Source of the DNA: Eudoraea adriatica DSM 19308 | Lineage (GTDB): Bacteria > Bacteroidota > Bacteroidia > Flavobacteriales > Flavobacteriaceae | Length of the DNA stretch: 64,000 nt | Direction of reading: 5' to 3' | NCBI RefSeq assembly: GCF_000382125.1 | Contig: NZ_KB907546.1 | Span: forward strand, 1-64,000 | Part shown: positions 43,893-53,057 of the stretch, in pieces | How the letters are laid out: each line of letters begins with the position of its first letter | Numbering within the stretch: position 1 is the first letter of the stretch | Notes under the pieces: generated by a model | Told to the model about the DNA's origin: nothing | The model's input: only the letters and a program-made list of their open reading frames with translations | Databases searched by the model: none | Program-made: the position numbers and the translations under genes

Positions 43893-45236
43893 ATGAAAAA
43901 CTTAAAAATGAAACTACTAGCTACAGCAATCGCCTTGATTGGATGGTTTTCCGTAGCTATTGCACAGGACAATCCTGCGCAAACCTTGATTACCAATGTC
44001 AACATCTTTGACGGAGTGAATGAAAAAATGATTGAAAATGCCAATGTCTTAATAGAGGGTAATTTGATTAAAACAATCTCTACAAGCTCAATTAAGGCTA
44101 AGGGTGCAACAGTAATCGACGGCGGTGGGCGTACACTGATGCCTGGGCTGATCGATAGCCATGTCCATCTCGGTTTTGCGACGCTGCCGGCGGTGGACTT
44201 CCTGACGGGCGATCCCAACTACAACGCAATCAAATCAACAAAGGATGCCGAGGCTATGCTGATGCGCGGCATCACTGCGGTGCGCGACATGGGCGGCAAT
44301 GTCTTCGGGCTCAAGCGGGCCATCGATGAGGGCCTTTTGGCGGGGCCCCGCATCTATCCATCGGGCGGTCCCTTGAGCCAGACGGCCGGGCATTTCGATT
44401 TCCGCTTTCCCAACGAGAAGCACCCCCGGTTCGGCGGTGACATAACGCCGCTTTATGAACAGGGGATGGGCTATCTCGTCGACGGCGTGCCCGAAGTACT
44501 GGCCGCGACGCGTGACAACCTCAGCAACGGCGCGTCGCAGATCAAGCTCATGACGGGCGGTGGCTATGCGTCTCCCGCCGATCCGCTACTCGGTAATCAG
44601 TTTACCTTCGAAGAAATCAAAGCGGCGGTCGACGCGGCGGCCGATTGGCAGACCTACGTTACCATCCATGCGTACCATCCCAGTTCGATCAACCGCGCCA
44701 TCGACGCCGGAGTGAAGGATGTCGGACACGGGCAACTGCTAGATGAAGCCACGCTGCGCCGCATGGCAAAGGAAGGCGTGTTTCTGAGCACCCAGCCCTT
44801 TACTGTCTGCAGCGAGCCACAACTCTCCGACTTCTCAAATGCGAAGCTCGCGGAGGTCTGCAAGGGAACGGCCTTTGTCTACAAAACAGCCAAGACCATT
44901 CCGGAACTCAAGCTCACCTATGGCACCGACATGTTCAACCTGCCAGAGGATGTCTTTGCCGAGCAGGTACAACAGATGGAGCGGCTGTTGCAGTGGTATG
45001 AGCCTGTCGAGATCCTGAAGATGGCGACGGGCAATGCAGGTGATCTTCTTGCGATGAGTGGCCTGCGAAACCCCTATCAGGAGGGCACGCTCGGCACCGT
45101 GGTAGAGGGTGGTTATGCCGACCTTCTGCTAGTCGATGGCAATCCGCTTGACGACTTGGGGGCGGTAACAGACGCCAATAACCTGAAAATCATTATGAAA
45201 GACGGCGTGATCTACAAAAATTCAATCAATAAATAG
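43893..45236 (+). CDS. Secreted COG1228 amidohydrolase C with GC-rich core
   Basis: 447 residues. Signal peptide almost the same as in the 42484 protein. His90/His92 in LIDSHVH; Lys motif QIKLMTGGG; His in TIHAYHPS; DVGHGQLL where its paralogues have EHG; late Asp in TYGTDMFNL. From about 44.10 to 45.17 kb the DNA is strongly GC-rich with runs such as gcgcgacatgggcggcaatg; both ends (signal peptide and NNLKIIMKDGVIYKN tail) are AT-rich. The clearest case of a foreign core between local ends. The reaction class is as for A and B; the substrate probably differs. Confidence 0.88.
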   Translation: MKNLKMKLLATAIALIGWFSVAIAQDNPAQTLITNVNIFDGVNEKMIENANVLIEGNLIKTISTSSIKAKGATVIDGGGRTLMPGLIDSHVHLGFATLPAVDFLTGDPNYNAIKSTKDAEAMLMRGITAVRDMGGNVFGLKRAIDEGLLAGPRIYPSGGPLSQTAGHFDFRFPNEKHPRFGGDITPLYEQGMGYLVDGVPEVLAATRDNLSNGASQIKLMTGGGYASPADPLLGNQFTFEEIKAAVDAAADWQTYVTIHAYHPSSINRAIDAGVKDVGHGQLLDEATLRRMAKEGVFLSTQPFTVCSEPQLSDFSNAKLAEVCKGTAFVYKTAKTIPELKLTYGTDMFNLPEDVFAEQVQQMERLLQWYEPVEILKMATGNAGDLLAMSGLRNPYQEGTLGTVVEGGYADLLLVDGNPLDDLGAVTDANNLKIIMKDGVIYKNSINK

Positions 45237-45303
45237 AAGAGGGCTCTGCCCGTAAAGCGGAGCTCTTCTAAACAACTTTACAATAACTTTAAAACAGAAA
45301 ATT
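45234..45303 (+). terminator. Hairpin-leader module, copy C
   Basis: GAAGAGGGCTCTGCCCGTAA then AGCGGAGCTCTTC, an imperfect stem, then a leader ending ctttaaaacagaaaattATG. It precedes an unrelated enzyme (Ntn hydrolase), so the module is not tied to one gene family. Confidence 0.7.
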
Positions 45304-46545
45304 ATGGCAATTTTAAAAAACGAACCGATTTATCCTTTTACAGAAGGAAACTATGCAAAACCACATCATATCATTATAGCTGGTAGCGAGGAGGAAATAG
45401 GCTATGAATTAGCTACGCTCGCCAAAGAAAAATATGACTGTACCCTCGAGAAATATGATAACCCCATCTATGGTGAGGCAAGAAGGGAATTTTTCAAGCG
45501 CAACTGGCCGGCAATGAACGAACGCGCTAAGGGCGTTAGTCGTGCATATGGCCTGTCAGCGGATGATAATGAATACGACACCACTGCGCTACCTTACGAC
45601 GTTTATGACTGTGTCAGAGGTGAATCAATCAGTGGGTCATTCAGCGCATGCTCAGGTCTCGTGCTGCCCATAGAGAAAAGTGATACTAAAAAAGGAGTAT
45701 TTACAGCTCGTAATCACGACTTATTTCCGCTGCCAACATGGAGCACCCTTTTTGGTAAAAAGGGACCTGAAGGTGCACATGGATGTGAAGAAAGAGCCAA
45801 TGTAATTGAGTTTCGACCTGACAAAGGATACAAAAGTATATTAGTTGGTGGTCATGACATATTAACGCCATTTATTGATGGTATTAATGAGAAAGGACTC
45901 TATTTTACAACCTTCGCAGACTCGCATGGAGTTGGTGCAGGCGGTGCACCTATGGCCGGAGGTAGAATAAATGGATTGTCAGATGTTCAACTTGGTGCTT
46001 ACCTTCTCAGCAATTGTGCTACAGTTGAGGACGCCAAAAAAGCAATCCTGACAACTCGTGTCATGCAAGTAGGTATGTGTATTCATATGCTCATTGCTGA
46101 TGGTGATGGAAATGCCACCGTTTTCGAGATCGACAAAACATCCCAGGCTTATGTATTTACGGATCGAAAACCAGGAGAGCCATTATTCTGTACAAATCAT
46201 CCAATAGCTTTGTATACTGATTCCAGTAAATTCCCTGCTTACAGTGAGGAAGCAGAACACAATACTTTTTATCGGATGAATCTTTTGGACAAAACCTATG
46301 CAGATATGAAGGCTCCGTTTAAAAAATCGGATGCGAAAGATTTGGTCGATGTTGTCCACTGCGCCTTTGTCGATGACAAGAAGGCTGAGGCGGCGTTTGA
46401 GGAACGCACGCTGATCAATACCAATTGTGACTTGTCCAAGCCCGAAATTACCGTCCGCTTCTACCTCGGGGATGATGGGCCGGTGCCTGGCACTAACCAC
46501 ATGAAGACCCGCATGAGTGAGCCTTTTACCTTTGGTTTTGACTAA
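45304..46545 (+). CDS. C45-type Ntn hydrolase (acyltransferase/amidase family)
   Basis: 413 residues. The probable N-terminal nucleophile after self-cleavage is Cys116 in FSACSGLVLP, followed by FTARNHDL (Arg136, Asn137, Asp139), as in the C45 acyl-CoA:6-aminopenicillanate acyltransferase group and related C59 amidases. DGINEKGLYFTTFADSH and ILTTRVMQVGM..HMLIADGDGN also fit. No signal peptide, though a leader of ~115 residues would be removed by self-cleavage. The last ~200 bp (46.34-46.54 kb) are GC-rich while 45.7-46.3 kb is AT-rich, so the gene itself is a mosaic. It should cleave a linear amide. Confidence 0.82.
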   Translation: MAILKNEPIYPFTEGNYAKPHHIIIAGSEEEIGYELATLAKEKYDCTLEKYDNPIYGEARREFFKRNWPAMNERAKGVSRAYGLSADDNEYDTTALPYDVYDCVRGESISGSFSACSGLVLPIEKSDTKKGVFTARNHDLFPLPTWSTLFGKKGPEGAHGCEERANVIEFRPDKGYKSILVGGHDILTPFIDGINEKGLYFTTFADSHGVGAGGAPMAGGRINGLSDVQLGAYLLSNCATVEDAKKAILTTRVMQVGMCIHMLIADGDGNATVFEIDKTSQAYVFTDRKPGEPLFCTNHPIALYTDSSKFPAYSEEAEHNTFYRMNLLDKTYADMKAPFKKSDAKDLVDVVHCAFVDDKKAEAAFEERTLINTNCDLSKPEITVRFYLGDDGPVPGTNHMKTRMSEPFTFGFD

Positions 46546-46618
46546 ATGGCGACAGGCTGCATTCGTGCCGTAGCTAAAATGCTCCATGGAGAATAAACTG
46601 AATAAAAATCAATAAACA

Positions 46619-46663
46619 AAAAAGGGCTCTACAAAGAGTAGAGCCCTTTAATAAATAATTTGA
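46619..46663 (+). terminator. Hairpin-leader module, copy D (perfect terminator)
   Basis: AAAGGGCTCTAC-AAAGA-GTAGAGCCCTTT, a perfect 12-bp stem. It precedes the exporter gene and is probably closest to the original form of the four modules. Confidence 0.8.
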
Positions 46664-47917
46664 ATGAAAGAATCAAAATTGTCTGAAGGCTCAAAGGTTT
46701 CCTTTGACGATGCCTGGGTTTTTATCCTTAAGGTAGGCGTTGCAGCACATAAATACGGCTCTACGGCAACCAGGTTAGAATCTTTTTTAACCAGCCTGGC
46801 CAAAAGCTTTGGCTATCAGGGTGAATTTAATTCTACTCCTGTAGAAATTAGGTTTGGCTTGCGGGAAACGCCGGATTCTCAAGAGCGTGTTGAAGTCATG
46901 GCCACACCGCCTCCGGATATGGATTTAGACAAACTCGCCCGACTTGGCGATGTGTTAAACAATATTAAAGCCGGGACTCTATCTATTAATGATGCTGACC
47001 GACGCATTGATGCCATAGACCAAGTACCCCCGCCCTGGGGCAAATTTGCCAGTATGCTCGGGTATTTATTTGTCGGATTTGGGCTAGCCCCGCTTTTTGG
47101 TGCGGGTTGGATGGATACGCTATTCGCATCGCTATTTAGCATCCTTGTTTATGGATTGGTATTATTATCGGCCCGCATTGGTGGTTGGGCTATGAATTGG
47201 ATGCCACTTACAACCGCAATGATCACAGGCTTTCTTGCAATGATGGTTAAGCATTGGGTTCCCAGTTTAAATCTGGTTGTGGTAATCCTTTCTGCAATTG
47301 CTATTATTCTTCCGGGTTTCTCCATCAGTCTGGGTGCTGGCGAGCTAGTGTCGAAACGCGTAAAATCAGGCATGTACAACTTGAAGAGTGGCTTAATTAC
47401 GCTCATTAAACAAATTGCAGGTGCAATTATTGGATTGGCTATTGCCAGTGTATTTGTAACCGCAACCATAACAGCTGTACATCCACAAGCTCCCGTAGAC
47501 CAAAAGTGGATGCTGTTGTATTTTCCGTTGCTACTGATAGGATTGGCCTTTGCATTTCAAGTTTCGCGTAGAGATTTACCATGGGCGGTGCTTATATCTG
47601 CCCTTGCATTTTTAGGTGTTGAAGCAGGAAGTTCGATAATGAATGCCAACCTGGGTAATTTACTAGGGACAATTATTGCGGTAGTCGTTTCCAACATATG
47701 GGCACGTAAAACGGACCGACCAACTTCTATTGTGCTTATTCCCGCCATTGTAATGCTGGTGAGTGGTACTATTGGTTTTCGCGGTTTAGCAACAATGGCA
47801 AGTGGCGATATGGTGCTCGGGGCACACCAGTTTTCACAGATGTTCATTGTTGCACTAACTATTATGGCAGGAATATTTATTGGTTTCTTCATTATTCGAC
47901 CTCAACCAAGTTTGTAA
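46664..47917 (+). CDS. Threonine/serine exporter family protein (ThrE type)
   Basis: 417 residues in one chain: a cytoplasmic/soluble N-terminal part with AHKYGSTATRLESFLTSLAK and EIRFGLRE (PF06738 pattern), then about ten membrane segments, ending with the PF12821-like half (GTIIAVVVSNIWARKT..). ThrE relatives export threonine, serine or small peptides. Placed at the end of the hydrolase row it could vent excess amino acids released by the enzymes; this is inference. AT-rich, local composition, intact. Confidence 0.87.
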   Translation: MKESKLSEGSKVSFDDAWVFILKVGVAAHKYGSTATRLESFLTSLAKSFGYQGEFNSTPVEIRFGLRETPDSQERVEVMATPPPDMDLDKLARLGDVLNNIKAGTLSINDADRRIDAIDQVPPPWGKFASMLGYLFVGFGLAPLFGAGWMDTLFASLFSILVYGLVLLSARIGGWAMNWMPLTTAMITGFLAMMVKHWVPSLNLVVVILSAIAIILPGFSISLGAGELVSKRVKSGMYNLKSGLITLIKQIAGAIIGLAIASVFVTATITAVHPQAPVDQKWMLLYFPLLLIGLAFAFQVSRRDLPWAVLISALAFLGVEAGSSIMNANLGNLLGTIIAVVVSNIWARKTDRPTSIVLIPAIVMLVSGTIGFRGLATMASGDMVLGAHQFSQMFIVALTIMAGIFIGFFIIRPQPSL

Positions 47918-47955
47918 TGACAAGATTTAAATCAAACCTAAAAAACCTAGATTAG

Positions 47956-48099
47956 ATGAAAAGAATACAGTGTAAATCAGTATTAATCTGTTTCTTTGGA
48001 CTGCTTACTTTCTCTGTAAAAGCACAAGAGGAAGAGCCACTAAAAAAATCGAACCAGGATATTTCTAAAGGGCTGGCCAACCTTTACCTTGGTAGCTAA
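47956..48099 (+). pseudogene. Truncated secreted barrel-protein gene
   Basis: 47 codons: signal peptide MKRIQCKSVLICFFGLLTFS..KAQ, acidic stretch, then NQDISKGLANLYLGS and TAA. The 'DI..LANP' start resembles the 38266 barrel (DIAAQLANP). After LAN the sequence breaks off. It is the head of a lost second barrel gene. Confidence 0.6.
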
Positions 48100-48109
48100 C
48101 TATAACCTA

Positions 48110-48565
48110 ATGGGCACAAAACGTAAATTCATAACACAATTTGCAGACAATCGAATAAAACGGTCTAACCTAATTATTCGTATAACTATGCTGGTTATGA
48201 TTGTAATTGTGTTTTATGACTCGTACGTTTTTAGAACCCCCTTATATTATGTAATCTTTGCTTGGGTTGGTGCTATTGTAGGCAAATTGTTCTTTTTTTC
48301 ACACAAAGTTCAGGTCAACGAAGAAAATCTGGAACTTAAGTTAACAACAAATCGCGGCAGTATTGTTTTGTTGTTGTTGCTGATCGTTGTGCGTTTTATC
48401 ATCGGCAGGCGTGTGTTAGAATCGTTCCATGTCATAGAAATATCAGATGCGTTGTACCTCTTTTTTATCGGAATTTATTATACCAAGTGGAAAGTAATTA
48501 TTAACCAAATAGATGAATTGTATTATCAGGTTTTAGCTAATCTCAACAAAAACAAAAAACAATGA
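48110..48565 (+). CDS. Small integral membrane protein of unknown function
   Basis: 151 residues from ATG 48110 (MGTKRKFITQFADNRIKRSN). Four hydrophobic segments: about 24-40, 48-65, 92-108, 120-135. Conserved-looking charged loop KVQVNEENLELKLTTNRGS between segments. Its last bases overlap the porin gene start by 4 nt, so translation is coupled. The upstream seven codons open from TTG are not needed. I do not recognise the family; a CcdC-like fold is a remote option. Confidence 0.65.
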   Translation: MGTKRKFITQFADNRIKRSNLIIRITMLVMIVIVFYDSYVFRTPLYYVIFAWVGAIVGKLFFFSHKVQVNEENLELKLTTNRGSIVLLLLLIVVRFIIGRRVLESFHVIEISDALYLFFIGIYYTKWKVIINQIDELYYQVLANLNKNKKQ

Positions 48566-49839
48566 AAAAACTTAACTTCTTTTTAGCAGTGCTGGGCACT
48601 TGCGCATTTTTGCCCACTTTCGGGCAACAATGGCAAGCAGGAGATTCGATTAAGACCGTTCAAAAAGATACAGCACGTATTGATCAGTTTAGAGGCAATA
48701 CCTTGAATTATACAGGGCAGGATTTAGTAGATGATTCCTTTCCTAAATCGTGGCCAATTTTTGGCACTAAAACCAGAATGGCTATTGGAGGTTATGCCAG
48801 GGTAGATTATATCCAGGATTTTGACGGAGGCTATGATCGTTTTCAATATGAAATTCAGAATGTTCCTGTGGAAGGAGATGGAAGACCGGCACAAAGTGGT
48901 TATGTAAATATACATGCCAGAGAGTCTCGTATAAACTTTGATATAAGAACTATTACTGAAAAAGGCATGCCAATGCAAGTTTTTTTAGAATTAGACTTTT
49001 TCAATCTCGATCGTGGTCCTTTTAACCAGGCGCCAAGGTTAAGACATTTTTATGGTGTTGTAGGGCGTTTATTAATTGGACGTACTTGGGGAACTGGGTC
49101 TGATTTATATGCAGTACCTGCTACTGTTGATTTTGCTTCAGGCGATGCTTTAACAGGAACCAGAAGAGCTCAAATAAGATTTGAAGATGCTATAAATGAT
49201 AAATTTAAATATGCCGTTGGTTTGGAAATGTTGGAATTTCCAGGGGTTGACGGTCGAGATTTTGAAGGTCAAGCCAGCCAGAGTTTACCACTTTTAGTGG
49301 GTAGAATTACGAAATCAACAAAAGCAGGAGGTCGCTTATTTTTAGGAGCATCTTTATTTCAATTGAGATGGGACGGCGAAGAGGTAATCCCGAATTCTAC
49401 AGCCGTTGGTTGGGGATTTAGTTTTAGCGGTCGTGAATATTTTGGAGATAAAAAACATTGGTTTAGATGGATGGCTTCTTATGGTCAAGGGTTTGGTAGT
49501 CAAATTGTAGCTACTGTTGGCACTCAAAGTTCTGCAGTTTTGAATGACGATGGTAAACTTGAAACAATGCCTGCCTGGAATCTAGGTGCAGGTGTATGCT
49601 TTAATCTTTCTAAAACATTGGCAACTAGTTTAAATTTAAACTACTATTCAATAGACCCATCTGAATTCAGAGATGGACAAAAAATGAAAGGTGGTAGTTC
49701 AGGACATTTAAACCTCATTTGGTCACCTATAAAAAATATAAATACAGGGGTTGAATTTATGGTTTTAGAACGTGTAAATGTTGATGATAACTCTGGTGTT
49801 GGAAGAAGACTTCAATTTATGGTTAAATACCTGTTTTGA
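48562..49839 (+). CDS. DcaP-like outer-membrane porin
   Basis: 425 residues. Signal peptide MKKLNFFLAVLGTCAFLPTFGQ. After a linker the motif TKTRMAIGGYARVDYIQDFD opens a 16-18 strand barrel; SRINFDIRT, QVFLELDFF and GRTWGTGSDL follow, and the end RLQFMVKYLF has the terminal Phe typical of outer-membrane proteins. DcaP-type porins in Acinetobacter pass dicarboxylates and small peptides/inhibitors. AT-rich and local. It overlaps the small membrane protein gene by 4 nt and lies close to the hydrolase island, so it may be its uptake pore (inference). Confidence 0.85.
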   Translation: MKKLNFFLAVLGTCAFLPTFGQQWQAGDSIKTVQKDTARIDQFRGNTLNYTGQDLVDDSFPKSWPIFGTKTRMAIGGYARVDYIQDFDGGYDRFQYEIQNVPVEGDGRPAQSGYVNIHARESRINFDIRTITEKGMPMQVFLELDFFNLDRGPFNQAPRLRHFYGVVGRLLIGRTWGTGSDLYAVPATVDFASGDALTGTRRAQIRFEDAINDKFKYAVGLEMLEFPGVDGRDFEGQASQSLPLLVGRITKSTKAGGRLFLGASLFQLRWDGEEVIPNSTAVGWGFSFSGREYFGDKKHWFRWMASYGQGFGSQIVATVGTQSSAVLNDDGKLETMPAWNLGAGVCFNLSKTLATSLNLNYYSIDPSEFRDGQKMKGGSSGHLNLIWSPIKNINTGVEFMVLERVNVDDNSGVGRRLQFMVKYLF

Positions 49840-50005
49840 TTACCTTAGGGCTTGAAGATGAAATTGCGGATATTCTAACTGTTGTTTGTAAATGATTTAC
49901 GGCGAAGCATAAATAAATTATCGATTGGTAGAAGGCATATGAAGAATCGGAATTAAGAGCTGACCTTACTATATCAATTAATCGTATAATAAAAAACTCC
50001 TTCAT

Positions 50006-51484
50006 ATGATGTTGTTAAATAGCTCATTACCGGCCTTTATGAATTATATACTTGCTACTGCGTACGGATTGTTGCTGGCTTATACCATTATCAGGATATT
50101 GCTCGATACGCACTCTACAGCTAAGGCTCTTGGCTACATACTACTTGTCTTAATACTGCCATTAATGGGTATGCTTATCTATTTTTCGTTCGGTATCAAT
50201 TACAGGCATAAAAAGAGTAACAAAAAAAGAACAATAGCACTTGATGAGTTTACAAAATCTTTCAAAGGAAGTGTGCCGGATGACACAAAAGAACTCTTAA
50301 AAAAATATGCCGGTTCGCTGGATAAATACTACGATTTAATTCACTTCATTTATTCCCTTGGCAGTGAAAAGCTCAGTGTTAATGAATTTAAACTCTTGAC
50401 CAACGGGGAGGAGAAATTTCCGGAAGTGCTTAAAACACTTGAGACGGCTAAGCACTTTATTCATATGGAATACTACGCCTGGGAAAACGACACTCGTGGA
50501 AATCAGATCAAGGATGTTCTTTTAAGAAAAATAAAAGAAGGTGTAAAGGTCAGAATCATGTACGATGATTATGCAAGCCGTAAAATGAAGCACAACATTG
50601 TTAGGCAACTAAAGGCAGGTGGTGCTGAAATTTACCCGGTTATTAAAATTAAACTGGTGGCTATTGCCAACAGGGTAAACCACCGTGATCACCGCAAGGT
50701 GATAATCATGGACGGCCATACCGGATTTGTGGGCGGCATTAATGTTTCGGATCGTTATGATAATTCAATTGACACCGGCTTGTATTGGCGCGATACCCAT
50801 GTAAAGATCATGGGAGGTACCGTTCATAACTTGCAACGTCATTTTATTGTGAACTGGAATGTGTGTCAGCCAAACAAACTATCGGTAAGTAATGAGCTTT
50901 TTCCTGAGGTAAAAGAAATAGCGGACAAGGGTGAGGTGCAACTTGCCCAGATAGTGGCGGGAGGGCCGTTGTACCCATTATCGCCCATTATGTTGTCGTA
51001 TTTCAAAATATTCACGGTAGCGAAAGAAAAACTTTATATGACCAATCCTTATTTTATCCCAAATGACAGCATTTTGGATGCACTTAAACAAGCAGCGCTC
51101 AGTGGTGTTGATGTACGGATATTGATGCCCGAAAAATCCGATTCGGCTGTTGTGGGCGCTGCTTCAAAGTTTTACTACGAAGAATTACTCCAGGCCGGGG
51201 TAAAAATATTCCTTTATAAAAAAGGATTTGTACATGCCAAGACCGTGGTTGCCGATGGTGATTTAAGTGTGGTGGGTTCTGCCAATATGGATATCCGCAG
51301 CTTCGACCTCAACTTTGAGATCATGTCAGTGATCTATGGGGCACCATTTGCTAAACAACTTGAAGGGGCATTTCTGAACGATATGAAGGAATGTAAGGAA
51401 TTATCCTATGAAAGCTGGATAAAACAGAGCACCTTCAGGAAGTTGACATATGCTGCTGCTCGTTTAGTGTCATCTTTTCTATAG
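50006..51484 (+). CDS. cls: Cardiolipin synthase
   Basis: 492 residues. Two N-terminal membrane segments (about 11-32 and 42-62), then two phospholipase D domains with HxKxxxxD motifs: His229-Lys231-Asp236 (NHRDHRKVIIMDG) and His410-Lys412-Asp417 (VHAKTVVADG). It joins two phosphatidylglycerols, or related substrates, into cardiolipin at the inner membrane. Single gene; it converges with the efflux operon. No oddities. Confidence 0.94.
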   Translation: MMLLNSSLPAFMNYILATAYGLLLAYTIIRILLDTHSTAKALGYILLVLILPLMGMLIYFSFGINYRHKKSNKKRTIALDEFTKSFKGSVPDDTKELLKKYAGSLDKYYDLIHFIYSLGSEKLSVNEFKLLTNGEEKFPEVLKTLETAKHFIHMEYYAWENDTRGNQIKDVLLRKIKEGVKVRIMYDDYASRKMKHNIVRQLKAGGAEIYPVIKIKLVAIANRVNHRDHRKVIIMDGHTGFVGGINVSDRYDNSIDTGLYWRDTHVKIMGGTVHNLQRHFIVNWNVCQPNKLSVSNELFPEVKEIADKGEVQLAQIVAGGPLYPLSPIMLSYFKIFTVAKEKLYMTNPYFIPNDSILDALKQAALSGVDVRILMPEKSDSAVVGAASKFYYEELLQAGVKIFLYKKGFVHAKTVVADGDLSVVGSANMDIRSFDLNFEIMSVIYGAPFAKQLEGAFLNDMKECKELSYESWIKQSTFRKLTYAAARLVSSFL

Positions 51485-51589
51485 AAATAAACTGTCTGAA
51501 AAGATATTTTACTCTTGTCATATCGCTGGCCATATGAAGGAGAGGCAGACAATCTTACATGATCATTTTTCGGATGGTCATTTATTTTT

Positions 51590-53056
51590 TTATTCTTTAA
51601 GGCCAGCAGTATTGGCCGCAGCATTCATTTCCTCTTCCGACAACCAACCGCCACCTAAGGCTTTATACAGATTAACATAGGAATTGAAAAGTTTTTGAGT
51701 TGTTTCAGACAGACTTAATTCTGCTTCGAAGGCTTGTCGTTGACTTTCTATTAATTCCAAAAAACTGGTAACGCCTTTGTCGTACCTCTCTCCTGACAAA
51801 TATTGCGCATTTTGTGCCGCAGCAACATGATCAATCCGGGCTTGCCTTTCTTCTTTTAAGGTGCTTATTGCCACAAGGGCATCTTCTACTTCCTGGAAGG
51901 CTGTTATGACAGTGCGTTCGTATTCATAAAGGACCTGCTCTGTTATCTTTCGTTCAACCTCTACCCGTCTTTTGTTTTTTCCGAATTCAAATAAAGGACC
52001 TAAAACACTACCTCCAATAGCAAATGCCGCCGGATTGGAAGTCAAAGTAGAGATATCATTGCTTGCTACCCCCAAAAGTCCGGTAAGACTGATGGAAGGA
52101 AATCTTTGGGCAACGGCTACGCCAATACGAGCTGTCTGGGCATGCAATAAGGCTTCTACTTGTAAGATATCAGGACGTCTTTCCATCAGCATCGATGGGA
52201 GGCCCACAGGAATATCCGGAGGTAATTGTTGCTCACTTAACTCAACCCCTGTTGTGATGGGGCCTGGGCTTCTGCCCAATAAAATACCTAAAGCATTCTC
52301 TGTCTGAGCAATGGATCTTTGAAAAAGAGGAACAGCGGAGGCGGCAATGGCTCTTTGAATTTGCGCCTGGTTCAAATCAATTTCCGCGACAATACCGCTA
52401 TTATATCTTGCCTGGATGATGTTTAATGAAGCTTGTCTTAATTCTAAAGTTTTTTTGGAAATATACTCCCGCCATTGAAAATCCAGTAACTGATAATAGG
52501 TGGTGGCAATAGCTGAAATGAGCCCTATTTGCACCGTTCGCTGCCCGTATTCTGTAGCTACTAATTCTGCCCTGGCAGCTTCATTGGCCCTTCTAAACTT
52601 ACCCCAAAAATCGAGCTCCCAGCTTAGGGTACCAAATCCGGTGAAAATGTTACTAGCCTCAAAACCTTGTGTAGGGGCCCCGGCAATTACGTTACCTCGT
52701 TGAGCGCTTATATTATAACCAATCTTTGGCCCCATATCGGCTTTGGTAAAACCTAATTGTGCCATTGCCTGATCAATTCTGGAAGAAGCTATAAGGGCGT
52801 CTTTGTTTTCCTCAAGACCAATCTCAATTAGATCTGCCAATATAGGGTCGTCAAATAACTCCCACCAACTAATATTGAGCACAGAATCCGTCATCGCCAA
52901 TTGAATACTGTCATAGCGGTAAACTGCTGTGGAGTCTATTTCGGTACGCTGGGTTTTAAAACTGGGCCCCACTTTACAAGCTTCAAATAAAAAGATGGTA
53001 CTTAAAGCAATAAGTATAAAGGAAATTTTGATTTTCATTTCTTTTATCTTTTTCAT
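51590..53056 (-). CDS. RND efflux outer-membrane factor (TolC/OprM, NodT family), lipoprotein
   Basis: 488 residues from ATG 53056, directly after the pump stop; ATG 53038 (MKIKISFILIALSTIFLFEA-C) gives the cleaner signal with lipobox Cys. The frame is open further up but overlaps the pump gene, so that part is excluded. OEP repeats are seen: ELDFWGKFRRANEAARAELV and RPDILQVEALLHAQTARIGV, the usual equatorial-helix signatures. It forms the outer-membrane channel of a tripartite drug or metabolite pump with the two genes upstream. Confidence 0.92.
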   Translation of the reverse strand: MKKIKEMKIKISFILIALSTIFLFEACKVGPSFKTQRTEIDSTAVYRYDSIQLAMTDSVLNISWWELFDDPILADLIEIGLEENKDALIASSRIDQAMAQLGFTKADMGPKIGYNISAQRGNVIAGAPTQGFEASNIFTGFGTLSWELDFWGKFRRANEAARAELVATEYGQRTVQIGLISAIATTYYQLLDFQWREYISKKTLELRQASLNIIQARYNSGIVAEIDLNQAQIQRAIAASAVPLFQRSIAQTENALGILLGRSPGPITTGVELSEQQLPPDIPVGLPSMLMERRPDILQVEALLHAQTARIGVAVAQRFPSISLTGLLGVASNDISTLTSNPAAFAIGGSVLGPLFEFGKNKRRVEVERKITEQVLYEYERTVITAFQEVEDALVAISTLKEERQARIDHVAAAQNAQYLSGERYDKGVTSFLELIESQRQAFEAELSLSETTQKLFNSYVNLYKALGGGWLSEEEMNAAANTAGLKE

Positions 53057-53057
53057 C

